Part shown: one piece after another, positions 47,111 through 57,400 of the stretch | Layout of the letters: the number at the start of each line of letters is the position of its first letter | Numbering within the stretch: position 1 is the first letter of the stretch | Source: Roseateles toxinivorans | Lineage (GTDB): Bacteria > Pseudomonadota > Gammaproteobacteria > Burkholderiales > Burkholderiaceae_C | Direction of reading: 5' to 3' | NCBI RefSeq assembly: GCF_004362525.1 | Contig: NZ_SNXS01000004.1 | Span: forward strand, 310,001-374,000 | DNA: 64,000 nt | Position numbers and translations under genes: made by a program | The notes under the pieces: generated by a model | What the model saw: only the letters and a program-made list of their open reading frames with translations | Databases searched by the model: none | What the model was told of the DNA's origin: nothing

Positions 47111-48112
47111 TTGAAATCCATTGCCGCGCTTTTCTCGACCGCCGCGCTAGGCCTGACGCTGTCGCTCTCCGGTGCCTTGCTGCCCGCGCAAAGCGCTCAT
47201 GCGGCCAAGGCATCAGAGGCTCAGAAGCCGGCGCGCAGCGCCGTCAAATCGCAGCGCAAGGCGAAGCCAGGCGTCAAAGCCCGCCGCGTTTCCGTGGTTG
47301 ATGTCGCACCGGCCAAACCTTCGTTCGGTCAACTGGCGGGTCTCCACGCCGACCAGGATGAACTGGCACTGAAGTCCAGCGTCGCCCTGGTGCTGGATCA
47401 GGACACCAACGAGGTGTTGTTCTCCAAGAACCCGCAGGCGGTGCTGCCGATCGCGTCGATTACCAAGCTGATGACGGCGCTGGTCGTCGTCGAGGCGCAT
47501 CAGTCGATGAGCGAGATGCTGAGCATCACCAATGATGATGTGGACACCGAGAAGGGCACGGGCTCGCGCCTGGCCATCGGCACGGAGCTGAGCCGCCAGG
47601 AGCTGATGCATCTGGCACTGATGTCCTCGGAGAATCGCGCCGCCAATGCCCTTGGCCGCAACTATCCCGGTGGCCTGGCGGCGTTCGTCGCGGCCATGAA
47701 TGCCAAGGCGCAGTCGCTGGGTATGAAGGACACGCAGTATGTGGAACCCACCGGACTGTCCAGCCGCAACCAGTCCAGCGCTCACGATCTGGCCGTGCTG
47801 GTGAAAGCGGCCCACGAGGTGCCGGTGCTGCGCGAGTTCTCGACCTCGGCCGAGCATCTGGTGGCCGTGGGCCGACGCAATATGCAGTTCCGCACCACCA
47901 ACGGTCTGGTGCGCAACCCGTCCTGGGACATCGGCCTGCAGAAGACCGGCTTCATCAATGAGGCGGGCCGCTGCCTGGTGATGCAGGCGCAGATGGCCGG
48001 CCGCAAGCTGATCATGGTGTTCCTTGACTCGACCGGCAAGTATTCGCGGGTCGGTGACGCCGAGCGTGTGCGCAAATGGGTCATGCAGAACGCGGTCAAG
48101 GTCTCCGAGTAA
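47111..48112 (+). CDS. pbpG: D-alanyl-D-alanine endopeptidase (PBP7 type)
   Basis: A 333-residue periplasmic S11 peptidase that trims peptidoglycan crosslinks. A signal peptide (about 1-32, ending AHA) is followed by a Lys/Arg-rich stretch, then the SxxK motif Ser116-Lys119 (SITK), SEN at 173-175 and a KTG motif late. The start codon is a TTG at 47111, supported by the signal peptide starting there. It stands alone, with terminators on both sides (47011 and 48133). Confidence 0.94.
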   Translation: MKSIAALFSTAALGLTLSLSGALLPAQSAHAAKASEAQKPARSAVKSQRKAKPGVKARRVSVVDVAPAKPSFGQLAGLHADQDELALKSSVALVLDQDTNEVLFSKNPQAVLPIASITKLMTALVVVEAHQSMSEMLSITNDDVDTEKGTGSRLAIGTELSRQELMHLALMSSENRAANALGRNYPGGLAAFVAAMNAKAQSLGMKDTQYVEPTGLSSRNQSSAHDLAVLVKAAHEVPVLREFSTSAEHLVAVGRRNMQFRTTNGLVRNPSWDIGLQKTGFINEAGRCLVMQAQMAGRKLIMVFLDSTGKYSRVGDAERVRKWVMQNAVKVSE

Positions 48113-48132
48113 GCGCCCAGCTGCTGAAACGA

Positions 48133-48156
48133 AAACGCCACCGGAAGGTGGCGTTT
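48133..48156. terminator. Bidirectional hairpin terminator
   Basis: AAACGCCACC (48133-48142) and GGTGGCGTTT (48147-48156) form a perfect 10-pair stem with a GGAA loop, between pbpG and the convergent IclR gene; both strands have T at the 3' side. Confidence 0.9.
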
Positions 48157-48174
48157 GTCATTGCGGGGCCGGGC

Positions 48175-48942
48175 CTACTCCCGATAGCCCAGCGCCGAGG
48201 AGATCTGCGCCGCCGTGTCCTTGACACGCTGCAGCCAGCTTTCCTCCAGCCGGTCGGCCGGTGACGAGATCGACAGACCCGCCACCAGCTTGCTCTGGTC
48301 GTCGTAGATGGCCGCCGCCATGCAGCGTACGCCCAGCTCCAGCTCCTCGTCGTCACGGGCCAGGCCGCGCTGGCGCACCACGGCCAGCTCGCGCTCCAGC
48401 GCGACGATATTGGTGATGCTGTTGCGCGTGTGGCCGGCCAGGCCGGTGCGGGTGGCATAGGCGCGCACGCGCTGAGGGTCATCGAAGGCCAGGAACAGCT
48501 TGCCCACCGAGGTCAGATGCAGCGGCGCGCGGCCGCCGATGGCACGCACCACCTGCATGCCTGAGCGCTCGCTGTAGGTGCGCTCGATATAGACGATCTC
48601 GTCGCCCTGGCGCACGGACAGATTGACCGGCTGGTGTGTCAGCTTGTGCAGTTCGCGCATCGGGCCCAGTGCTGCGTCGCGCACGTCCAACCGGGCCTTG
48701 ACCAGATTGCCCAGCTCCAGCAGGCGCATGCCCAACCGGTAGCTGCCGGCCTCGGGCCGGTCCACGTAGCGGCCGGTGACCAGGTCATTGAGAATGCGGT
48801 GGGCGGTCGATGGGTGCAGGCCGGTGGTTTCGCTGATCTGCTTCAGCGACACCGGGTCTTGCTGGCCGGCCAGCACGTCCAGCAGGGCGAAGCTGCGTTC
48901 CAGCACCTGAATCGTCGGAGTTTGGGCCTCTTTTTTTCGCAT
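48175..48942 (-). CDS. IclR-family transcriptional regulator
   Basis: A 255-residue regulator. The N-terminal winged helix includes VLERSFALLDVLAG and the GLHPSTAHRILNDLV recognition helix. The C-terminal effector domain shows LHLTSVGKLFLAF and the DDEELELGVRCMAAAIYD ligand loop. The start at 48940-48942 (MRKKEAQ) is preceded by a short upstream extension that I judge non-coding. It is divergent from the TIGR03790-like gene (63 bases apart) and may regulate it. Confidence 0.92.
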   Translation of the reverse strand: MRKKEAQTPTIQVLERSFALLDVLAGQQDPVSLKQISETTGLHPSTAHRILNDLVTGRYVDRPEAGSYRLGMRLLELGNLVKARLDVRDAALGPMRELHKLTHQPVNLSVRQGDEIVYIERTYSERSGMQVVRAIGGRAPLHLTSVGKLFLAFDDPQRVRAYATRTGLAGHTRNSITNIVALERELAVVRQRGLARDDEELELGVRCMAAAIYDDQSKLVAGLSISSPADRLEESWLQRVKDTAAQISSALGYRE

Positions 48943-49004
48943 GCGGTGATTGTGCGGGCTTTTTTGGGGTTTTGCATCGCGAAATTCAATGTCAAATAGC
49001 GGCG

Positions 49005-50135
49005 ATGAGTCCGAATCTCTTGATGCGTTTGTACCTCTGCCTTTGTGCGTGCCTTGCCGCACTGCTGGGCGCCCCGACCGCGGCCATGGCACAGGCGGCG
49101 GCGTCCGCGCCCGCTGCCGCGGCCAGTGCCGTTGTCAATCAGCCGCAGCGCCGCTGGATGGCGGTGCCGCGCGTCAGCGGCCGCCTGACGGCGCGCGATC
49201 TTGGCTTGGTGATCAACACTGCCGACCCCTATTCGGTCGCCGTTGGCGAGTACTACATCGACAAGCGCGGCATTCCGCCCGAGCAGGTGCTGCGCCTGGA
49301 GCTGCCGGTGAAGCCGGTGCTCAGCGCCACCGAGTTCGAGCTGCTCGCCGCCCAGGTGCGCGAACATATGGGGCCGCAGGTCCAGGCCCTGGCCATGGCC
49401 TGGAATCAGCCCTGGGCGGTGGAGTGCAACTCGATCACCTCGGCACTGACCCTGGGTTTTCAGCCGGATGCCTGCAAGCAGACCTGCTCGCCGAACCGTC
49501 CTTCAGGCTATTTCAATGGCGCGAGCAGCCGGCCCTATACCGAGCTGGGACTGCGGCCGTCGATGCTGCTGGCCACGCGCAGTGTGGAGAGCGCCAAGGC
49601 CCTGATTGACCGCGGCGTGGCGTCCGACGGGCAACTGGGGCGGCGCGGCGGGCCTCCGGCCAAGGCGGTATTCATCAGTACGCAGGACCGGGCGCGCAAT
49701 GTGCGCTCGGTGCTGTTCCCGCCGGAGGGCTTGATTAGCGCGCGCGGCATCGAGGTGGATCTACGGCAGGCCAGCGAGACCACGCAGCTGCGCCGCGTGA
49801 TCCTGATGCAAACCGGTGTGTCCCGGGTTGATGTGCTGGACAACCTGCAATGGCTGCCCGGCGCGCTGGCCGATCACCTGACCTCCTATGGTGGACAGTT
49901 GCTGGGCAGCCATGGCCAGATGAGCGTGCTGGACTGGCTGGAGTCGGGCGCCACGGCCAGCTTCGGCACCGTCAGCGAGCCCTGCAATCATTTGCAGAAA
50001 TTTCCCCACCCGCAGGTGCTGCTGCTGCACTACCTGCAGGGCGAGACGGCGCTGGAGGCCTATTGGAAGAGCGTGGCTTGGCCGGCCCAGGGGGTGTTCG
50101 TTGGCGAACCCTTAGCCGCGCCGTTCGCTCGTTAG
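49005..50135 (+). CDS. TIGR03790-like exported protein
   Basis: A 376-residue protein with a signal peptide (about 1-30, ending AMAQA) and an Ala-rich start. The GLVINTADPYSVAVGEYYIDKRGIP motif, WNQPWAVECNSITSALT, TRSVESAKALIDRGV, and the GQMSVLDWLESGATASFGTVSEPC and FVGEPLAAPF end are signatures of the TIGR03790 family. No catalytic role is established. The 3' end overlaps the convergent hpnE gene by 24 bases. An in-frame ATG at 49023 would still give a signal peptide. Confidence 0.85.
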   Translation: MSPNLLMRLYLCLCACLAALLGAPTAAMAQAAASAPAAAASAVVNQPQRRWMAVPRVSGRLTARDLGLVINTADPYSVAVGEYYIDKRGIPPEQVLRLELPVKPVLSATEFELLAAQVREHMGPQVQALAMAWNQPWAVECNSITSALTLGFQPDACKQTCSPNRPSGYFNGASSRPYTELGLRPSMLLATRSVESAKALIDRGVASDGQLGRRGGPPAKAVFISTQDRARNVRSVLFPPEGLISARGIEVDLRQASETTQLRRVILMQTGVSRVDVLDNLQWLPGALADHLTSYGGQLLGSHGQMSVLDWLESGATASFGTVSEPCNHLQKFPHPQVLLLHYLQGETALEAYWKSVAWPAQGVFVGEPLAAPFAR

Positions 50136-51425
50136 GCCGCGGGCCGCCGTGTTGCCGGACATCACCGCACCTTCCAGGGTTGCAGGGTAGGGACCTTGTA
50201 CGTAGTCACCGGCGGCCATCAAGCCCGGGGCAATGCGGGCTTCAGGTCGCTGCAGGCCGGGTGTGCAGGCAAAGGTGGCACGCTTCTCGGTCAAGGCGCG
50301 CAGCAGTTGCGGCGGCCTTGCCCAATGGGCGGGCAGCGCCTGCTGCGCCTGTTGCAAGGTGGCCTCGGCCGTGGCGTCGAGTCCCTGATCCAACCAGCCG
50401 CGTGCTCCGCTGATGACGAAGGCAAAACGGCCCGCCGCGTCTTCGCTTTGATGGATCTGGCCGAGGTCGAAGACGAACTGTGCCGGCGCCTGCGGGCCCT
50501 CATGCAGCGCCATCATCGGAACCGGCAGATGGCTGCCCGGGCTCTGCAGATAGACGGTGACGATGGGCTCGTAGCGCAGGTCGCGCGCCGTCTGCGCCCA
50601 GCCGGCAGCTATCGGCTCGACCAGGCGGGCCGCTTCCGACGCGGTGCAGGCCAGCACCACGGCGTCGAAACGCTCGTCGTCCACCAGCCAGCGGCCATCA
50701 TCGCTGACGAGGCTGGATACGCGCTGGCCCAGATGCAGCCGCGCGCCCTGGGTGCGTAGCCAGTCGGCTGCCGGCCCGGCCAGCAAGTCGCTGAGCGGCC
50801 ACCGGGGCAGCAGCAGGTCGGATGATCCCGGCCCCGAGAACAGGGCATCCTTCAACACGCGCAGAAACACGGCTGCGCTGGCCTGATCGGCCGGCGTGTT
50901 CAGCGAGGCTACGCACAGCGGGGCTATCAGCTGCTCACGCACAGGCCGGGGCAGGGTGGCGCACAACTGCGCGACGGTGGCCTTAGGATCGCAGCGAAAG
51001 CCCTTCAATGCCCACACCGTGCAATGCCTCAGCAGGCTCAGGCGCTCGGGCCAGGTCCAATCGGCACAGGCCAGCACGGCGCGCGCGAAGGCGGGCACAG
51101 GATGTCCGGGCATCAGGCTCAGGCCGTCCAGATCGGGGTAGCACAGCCGCAGCGGCAGGCGCTGCAGCAGCTCCTCGGGTTCGGCGCCGACCTGGCGCAT
51201 CAGGGCCAGGCTTTGCCGGTAGGCGCCGATCAGGATGTGCTGGCCATTGTCCAAGGTCAGGTCCTGTGCATCCACACCCTTGCAGTCGACGCTGCGCGCC
51301 CGCCCGCCCAACTGGGCTGCCATTTCGAACAGGCTGACCTGGTGACCATCGCGTATCGCCTGCACGGCTGCGGCCAGGCCGGCCCAGCCGCCGCCTACGA
51401 CGGCCAGCTTCAGAACTTCTGCCAT
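50112..51425 (-). CDS. hpnE: Hydroxysqualene dehydroxylase HpnE
   Basis: A 437-residue FAD-dependent oxidoreductase that reduces hydroxysqualene to squalene. A GGGWAGLAAA dinucleotide-binding loop opens the protein, GGRARS follows, and a late AGDYVQGPYPATLEGAVMSG closes the FAD site. It is the third gene of hpnC-hpnD-hpnE, its start overlapping the hpnD stop by one base, so it functions in the cytoplasmic/membrane squalene pathway. Confidence 0.93.
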   Translation of the reverse strand: MAEVLKLAVVGGGWAGLAAAVQAIRDGHQVSLFEMAAQLGGRARSVDCKGVDAQDLTLDNGQHILIGAYRQSLALMRQVGAEPEELLQRLPLRLCYPDLDGLSLMPGHPVPAFARAVLACADWTWPERLSLLRHCTVWALKGFRCDPKATVAQLCATLPRPVREQLIAPLCVASLNTPADQASAAVFLRVLKDALFSGPGSSDLLLPRWPLSDLLAGPAADWLRTQGARLHLGQRVSSLVSDDGRWLVDDERFDAVVLACTASEAARLVEPIAAGWAQTARDLRYEPIVTVYLQSPGSHLPVPMMALHEGPQAPAQFVFDLGQIHQSEDAAGRFAFVISGARGWLDQGLDATAEATLQQAQQALPAHWARPPQLLRALTEKRATFACTPGLQRPEARIAPGLMAAGDYVQGPYPATLEGAVMSGNTAARGLTSERRG

Positions 51426-52273
51426 TAACGCCCGCGCCAGTTGGTGCGCATCGCGATCCAGAGCTTGCGCAGCGGCGTCAGCGAGATGCGCTGGTGCAGC
51501 ACCTGGAACTGCTCGGCCTCGATCTCGCGCAGCAGGGCCCGGTAGATATTGGCCATCATCAGCCCGGTCTTCTGCGTGCGTCGGTCGGCCTCGGGCAGCA
51601 GGGCCAGGGCCTCGTCATAGAGGCGATGGGCGCGCTGGGCCTGGAACTGCATCAGCGCCGTGAAACGCTCGCTATAGCCCCAGGGCTTTTCGCGCTTGAG
51701 AATCTCGTGGGCCTTGACGTCGAACTGCTGGAGCTCCGAGACCGGGAGGTAGATGCGGCCACGGCGTGCATCGTCACCGACGTCGCGGATGATGTTGGTC
51801 AGCTGCAGCGCCTGGCCCAGCGTGTGCGCATACTTGATGGTGGCGGGCTCGCTGCGGCCGAAGATGCCCGAGGCGACCTCGCCGACGACCCCGGCCACCA
51901 GATGGCAGTAGCGCTGCAGTCCGGCGAAGTCGAGGTAGCGGGTCTGGTCCAGGTCCATCTGGCAGCCCTCGATCACGGCCTGCAGATGCTCGGCGCGGAT
52001 ATCGTAGTTGGCCACATGGGGCATCAGCGCCCGCATCACCGGATGGCTGGGCTGGCCGGCGAAGGCGCTGGCCACCTCCTTGCGCCACCAGGCGAGCTTG
52101 GTGGCGGCCACGCCGGCATCGCTGGTCTCGTCCACCACGTCATCAACCTCGCGGCAGAAGGCGTAGAAGGCGGTGATCGCAGCGCGGCGCGGCGGCGGCA
52201 GGAAAAGAAAGGCGTAATAGAAGCTCGAGCCGCTGCCGGCGGCCTTGTCCTGAACGTACTGCTCGGGGCTCAT
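51425..52273 (-). CDS. hpnD: Presqualene diphosphate synthase HpnD
   Basis: A 282-residue trans-isoprenyl diphosphate synthase that joins two farnesyl diphosphates to presqualene diphosphate. The two Asp-rich motifs REVDDVVDE (about residues 41-49) and NIIRDVGDDARRGR (about 159-172) bind magnesium and diphosphate. The start overlaps hpnC by four bases. This branch replaces single-enzyme squalene synthase in many bacteria. Confidence 0.94.
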   Translation of the reverse strand: MSPEQYVQDKAAGSGSSFYYAFLFLPPPRRAAITAFYAFCREVDDVVDETSDAGVAATKLAWWRKEVASAFAGQPSHPVMRALMPHVANYDIRAEHLQAVIEGCQMDLDQTRYLDFAGLQRYCHLVAGVVGEVASGIFGRSEPATIKYAHTLGQALQLTNIIRDVGDDARRGRIYLPVSELQQFDVKAHEILKREKPWGYSERFTALMQFQAQRAHRLYDEALALLPEADRRTQKTGLMMANIYRALLREIEAEQFQVLHQRISLTPLRKLWIAMRTNWRGR

Positions 52274-53133
52274 GCTGCTGAGGCCTTCGTGTTTTTGGTG
52301 CTGGGGCGCATGCCGACCGCACGCCAGATCATCATCGCAATATCGGGGGCCTTGATGACAGGACGTTTGAGAAGGGTGGCGTGGTGCATGCTTTCGATTC
52401 TCTCAAGAATCCGCAGCCCGCCCTGCACGACTAGGCGCAGTTCCCAGCCGGCCCGACCGGGAACACCGTGCACCAATGGCGCGCCCTCCAGCATCAGCGT
52501 CCTGGCCCATGTGCACAGGTCCCGGATCAGCGCTCGGGCGGCCGGCGAGTCCTGGCACTGAAGCACTTGCTGCGGGGTCAGGCCGTGCCGCTGCAGATCG
52601 GCCAGCGGCGCATAGAGCCGGCCGCGTGGCCCATCCACGCTGAGGTCCTGCCAGAAGTTGATCAGCTGCAGCGCGCTGCAGATCGCGTCCGAGCGCTGCA
52701 GTGACAACGCGTCGTCGACGCCGTACAGATGCAGCAGCAGCCGGCCTACCGGGTTGGCCGAGCGGCGGCAGTAGTCGAGCAGCTCGCCGCGGTCGGCGTA
52801 GTCGCTCTTGACCACGTCCTGCATGAAGGCGCTGAGCAGATCGTCCAGCAAGGGCAGGGGCAGATGATGGTCGCGCAGGGCGTGGCCCAGCGGGCCGAAC
52901 ACCTGGGGCCAGGCCGAATCGTTGGGCACGCCCCTTGCGCAGGCATGCAGGGCGTGTTGAAAAGCCTGCAACTGAGCCATTCTTTGTGGCGGCGACGCAT
53001 CACCTTCGTCGGCAATATCGTCGGCGGTGCGCGCAAAGCCATAAATTGCCATCACCGTGCCGCGCAGATGCGGCGGACACAACCAGGAGGCGACCGGGAA
53101 GTTTTCGTAATGTTCTTGACTCACGGCGTGCAT
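52270..53133 (-). CDS. hpnC: Hydroxysqualene synthase HpnC
   Basis: A 287-residue paralogue of HpnD that converts presqualene diphosphate to hydroxysqualene. The first Asp motif ARTADDIADE (about 34-43) and second, INFWQDLSVDGPRGR (about 158-172), are present with the substitutions typical of HpnC. It heads the three-gene module and starts at 53131-53133. No squalene-hopene cyclase is in this window, so the final product cannot be inferred here. Confidence 0.92.
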   Translation of the reverse strand: MHAVSQEHYENFPVASWLCPPHLRGTVMAIYGFARTADDIADEGDASPPQRMAQLQAFQHALHACARGVPNDSAWPQVFGPLGHALRDHHLPLPLLDDLLSAFMQDVVKSDYADRGELLDYCRRSANPVGRLLLHLYGVDDALSLQRSDAICSALQLINFWQDLSVDGPRGRLYAPLADLQRHGLTPQQVLQCQDSPAARALIRDLCTWARTLMLEGAPLVHGVPGRAGWELRLVVQGGLRILERIESMHHATLLKRPVIKAPDIAMMIWRAVGMRPSTKNTKASAA

Positions 53134-53222
53134 TGTCCATGCAGGGCAGGCTCAGCCGGCACTGGCTGGTGCCGATATGAAGAGGCCGGGCATTTGACAG
53201 CCAAAGGCGGCCTGAATACATT

Positions 53223-53236
53223 ACTGACCAGTCAGT
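53223..53236. promoter_or_regulatory. TetR/AcrR-type operator candidate
   Basis: A perfect inverted repeat ACTGAC-CA-GTCAGT, followed by a further CAGT, lies 77 bases upstream of the RND adaptor start. The shape matches the short ACNGACCNGTCNGT palindromes bound by TetR-family repressors of RND pumps. No tetR gene is adjacent. Confidence 0.7.
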
Positions 53237-53312
53237 CAGTTGCTGGTTCAGGCGCCCAAGCCCTGCTCACCGCCCTGCGCTTGTTCCGTTTACGGCTTGT
53301 TTCGAGGTTTTC

Positions 53313-54467
53313 ATGCCCAATGCCCGTTTCCCTCTTCGTTTGACGCAGGGCCTGCGCCTCGCGCCCGCCCTGGTTCTCGCGCTGGCCCTGGCGGCTTGCA
53401 GCAAGCCTCAGGAGGCGCCAGCCCCTGAGCGGGCGGTGCGCACCCAGGTGGTGCAGGTGGGCAGCGCTGGCGGCACGCATGAATTCGCGGCCGAGGTCCG
53501 GGCACGCACCGAGTCGCGGCTGGGCTTCCGGGTGGCGGGCAAGCTGGTGGCGCGTCGCGTCAATCTGGGCGACACGGTGAAGGCCGGCCAGGTCCTGGCC
53601 CAGCTGGATCCGCAGGATCTGAAGCTGGCCCAGGACGCCGCCAAGGCCAGTCAGGTGGCCGCGCAGGCCAATTACGACCTGAACCTTGCCGATTTCCGCC
53701 GCGCCAAGGATCTGAAAGACCAGGGCTTTGTCAGTGGCGCCGAGCTGGAGCGCCGCGAGACCGCCTTGAAGGCGGCCAAGTCGCAGCTGGACCAGGCCCG
53801 CGCGCAAATGAATGTGCAGAGCAACCAGGCCGGCTATGCGGTCCTGCATTCGGACGTCAGCGGTGTCGTCACCGGCATCGAGGCCGAGCCGGGCAGCGTC
53901 GTGAATGCCGGCACGCCCATCGTCCGCGTGGCCCAGGACGGCCCGCGCGATGTGGTGTTCTCGGTGCCGGAGGACCGCGTGGCCTCGTTCCGCGCCGCGG
54001 CCGCCGTGCCGGGCGCATTGAAGGTCAAGCTGTGGGGGGTGGAAGGCGTCATGCTGGACGCCACCCTGCATGAGGTGGCCGCGGCGGCCGATGCCAGCAC
54101 CCGCACCTTCCAGGTCAAGGCCGAGGTCAAGTCCCCGGCGGCCAAGCTGGGCCAGACGGCCACCGTGCAGCTGGAGCTACCCAAGCTGGCCGATGTGATC
54201 AAGCTGCCGCTCAGCGCGGTGATGGAGTTCCAGGGCAAGTCATCGGTGTGGCTGCTGGACCCGAAGACGATGACGGTCAGCACGCAGGTGGTGCAGGTGC
54301 TCAGCGCCGATGGCAATGAGGTGGTGATTTCGGGCGGCCTGCGCGGTGGCCAGGAGGTGGTGACCGCCGGCGTGCACGTGCTGACGCCCGGCCAGAAGGT
54401 CAAGCGCTACGGCCTGACCGAGCGAGCCGCGGCTGCGGCCGTCGCTGCATCCGGCGCTTCGCGCTGA
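53313..54467 (+). CDS. RND efflux periplasmic adaptor lipoprotein
   Basis: A 384-residue membrane-fusion protein. The signal peptide ends in a lipobox (LAAC), giving a lipid anchor at the inner membrane. GFRVAGKLVARRVNLGDTVKAGQVLAQLD is the biotinyl-lipoyl half-motif, with a coiled-coil hairpin (about 100-165) and beta-barrel region following. It links the RND pump encoded 17 bases downstream to an outer-membrane channel that is not in the window. Confidence 0.93.
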   Translation: MPNARFPLRLTQGLRLAPALVLALALAACSKPQEAPAPERAVRTQVVQVGSAGGTHEFAAEVRARTESRLGFRVAGKLVARRVNLGDTVKAGQVLAQLDPQDLKLAQDAAKASQVAAQANYDLNLADFRRAKDLKDQGFVSGAELERRETALKAAKSQLDQARAQMNVQSNQAGYAVLHSDVSGVVTGIEAEPGSVVNAGTPIVRVAQDGPRDVVFSVPEDRVASFRAAAAVPGALKVKLWGVEGVMLDATLHEVAAAADASTRTFQVKAEVKSPAAKLGQTATVQLELPKLADVIKLPLSAVMEFQGKSSVWLLDPKTMTVSTQVVQVLSADGNEVVISGGLRGGQEVVTAGVHVLTPGQKVKRYGLTERAAAAAVAASGASR

Positions 54468-54483
54468 AGCCAGGGGTGCTCGC

Positions 54484-57400
54484 ATGAGTAACAAACCGGC
54501 TCCCACCGTGCATCACGATTCGTCCACTGCCTCGCGCTTCAATATCTCCCGCTGGGCGCTGGAGCATGCCCCGCTGACACGCTACCTGCTGGTGGTGTTG
54601 ATGGTGCTGGGCTTTGCGGCCTACTTCCAGCTCGGCCAGGACGAAGATCCGCCGTTCACCTTTCGTGCCATGGTGGTGCAGGCCTTCTGGCCGGGCGCCA
54701 GTGCCCAGCAGATGGCCGAACAGGTCACCGACAAGATCGAGAAGACGCTGCAGGAGGCGCCCCACGCCGACAAGATCCGCAGCTATACCAAGCCAGGTGA
54801 ATCGCTGACGGTCTTCCAGCTGAAGGACAGCTCGCCGGCCAAGGATGTCAGCAACACCTGGTACCAGGTGCGCAAGAAGCTGGGTGATATGCGCCACACC
54901 CTGCCGGCCGGGGTGATCGGCCCGGTGTTCAATGACGAGTTCGGCGATGTCTATGGCTCGATCTTTGCGCTGTCTGCCGATGGCTTTACCCGCGAGGAGC
55001 TGCGCGAGCATGCCGACGCGGTGCGTCAGCAACTGCTGCGCGTGACCGATGTGGCCAAGGTCGAGGTCTTTGGAGCTCAGCCCGAGAAGCTGTTCATCGA
55101 GATCTCGCAGAAGCGCCTGGCCCAGCTGGGCATAGACATGAACCAGGTGTTCGCTCAGTTGGCAGCGCAAAACGCCGTCGAGGGTGCCGGCGTGCTGAAT
55201 GCCGGCAACGAGAACCTGCAGGTGCGCGTGGCCGGTCAGCTGAACTCGGTCGAGGCCTTGAAGGCGCTGCCGATACGGGCCGTCAACCCGGTCACCGGCA
55301 TGGCCACCACCTTGCGACTGGCCGACATTGCCAAGATTGAGCGGGCCTATTCCGACCCGCCGGCGGTGATGGTGCGCCACCAGGGCAGGGAGGTGATCGC
55401 GCTGGGCATCTCGATGGCCAAGGGCGGCGACATCATTCGCATGGGCAAGGCCCTGAAGGCGGCCACGGCCAAGATCGAGCAGAACCTGCCCGCCGGCGTG
55501 CAGATGATGCAGGTGCAGGACCAGCCCTCGGCCGTGTCGCGCTCGGTCGGCGAGTTCGTTCGCGTGCTGATCGAGGCGGTGGTGATCGTGCTGCTGGTCA
55601 GCTTCATCGCCCTGGGCCTGCACACCAAGCCGCTGCGCCTGGACATCTGGCCCGGCATGGTGGTGGGCATCACCATTCCGCTGGTCATGGCGATCACCTT
55701 CGTGACGATGTTCTATTGGGGGGTGGGCCTGCACAAGATCTCGCTGGGCTCGCTGATCATCGCGCTGGGCCTGCTGGTGGACGACGCCATCATTGCGGTC
55801 GAGATGATGGTGCGCAAGATGGAGGAGGGCTACGACAAGATGCGGGCCGCCACCTATGCCTATGACGTGACGGCGATGCCTATGCTGACCGGCACGCTGA
55901 TCACCGCGGTCGGATTTCTGCCCATAGGCCTAGCGCAGTCCACGGTGGGTGAGTACACCTTCGCGATCTTTGCCGTCACCGCCGCGGCGCTGATCATCTC
56001 CTGGTTCGTCTCGGTCTACTTCGTGCCCTATCTGGGCTCGCTGCTGCTGCGCAATCACCCGCGCGCCGAGGGCGAGGCCCATGAGCTGTTCGACACGCCG
56101 TTCTACAACCGCTTCCGTCATGCGGTGAACTGGTGCGTGCAGCACCGCCGCATCACCATCGCGTTGACCATAGGCATCTTCGTACTGGGCCTGGTGGGCA
56201 TGGGCAAAGTGCAGCAGCAGTTCTTCCCGGACTCCAGCCGGCCGGAGATCCTGGTGGACCTGTGGCTGCCGGAGGGCTCGACCATCCAGCAGAGCGAGGA
56301 GCAGGCCAAGCGTTTCGAGCAGCGCATGATGAAGGAGCCCGGTGTGGCCTCGGTCAGCACCTGGATTGGCAGCGGCGTGCCGCGCTTCTACCTGCCTCTG
56401 GACCAGGTGTTCCCGCAATCCAACGTCAGCCAGGCGATCGTCCTGCCCAAGGACCTGAAGGAGCGTGAGGCTCTGCGCAAGCGCCTGCCCCAGCTGCTGG
56501 CCGATGAATTTCCGGATGTGCGTGGCCGCGTCAAACTGTTGCCGAATGGCCCGCCCGTGCCTTACCCGGTGCAGTTCCGCGTGATGGGCACCGATGCCAA
56601 GAAGGTGCGGGAGTGGGCCGACCAGGCCAAGGCGGTGATGCGCGCCAACCCGAATATGCGAGGTGTCAATGACAACTGGAACGAATCGGTCAAGGTGCTG
56701 CGCCTGGACATCGACCAGGACAAGGCCCGCGCACTGGGCGTCAGCAGCCAGACGATCGCGCAGTCCTCGCGCACGCTGCTGTCCGGCAGCACGGTGGGCC
56801 AGTACCGCGAGGGCGACAAACTGATCGACATCGTGCTGCGCCAACCGCAGGACGAGCGCAATGCCATCAGCGACATCGCCAACTCCTATCTGCCCACCAG
56901 CACCGGCCGTGCCGTGCCGCTGACGCAGATCGCCAAGATCAGCTTCAACTGGGAGCCGGGCGTGCTGTGGCGCGAGGGGCGCAACTATGCGGTGACGGTG
57001 CAGGGTGATGTGATCGAGGGGCTCCAGGGCCCGACCGTCTCGGCCCAGCTGTCGCCGCTGCTGAACGAGCTTGCCGCCAAGATGCCACCTGGCTACACCA
57101 TCGAGGTGGCAGGCGCGGTGGAGGAGAGCAGCAAGGGCCAGGGCTCGATCGCCGCCGGCGTGCCCATCATGCTGTTCCTGACCTTCACCCTGCTGATGCT
57201 GCAGCTGAAGAGTTTTTCGCGGGCGATGCTGGTGTTCCTCACCGGGCCGCTGGGCATTGCCGGCGTGGCCGGGGCCCTGCTGCTGCTGGATAGACCGTTC
57301 GGCTTTGTGGCGCTGCTGGGCGTGATCGCGCTGATGGGCATGATCATGCGCAACTCGGTGATATTGATCGACCAGATCGAGCAGGACCGGGAGCGTGGCG

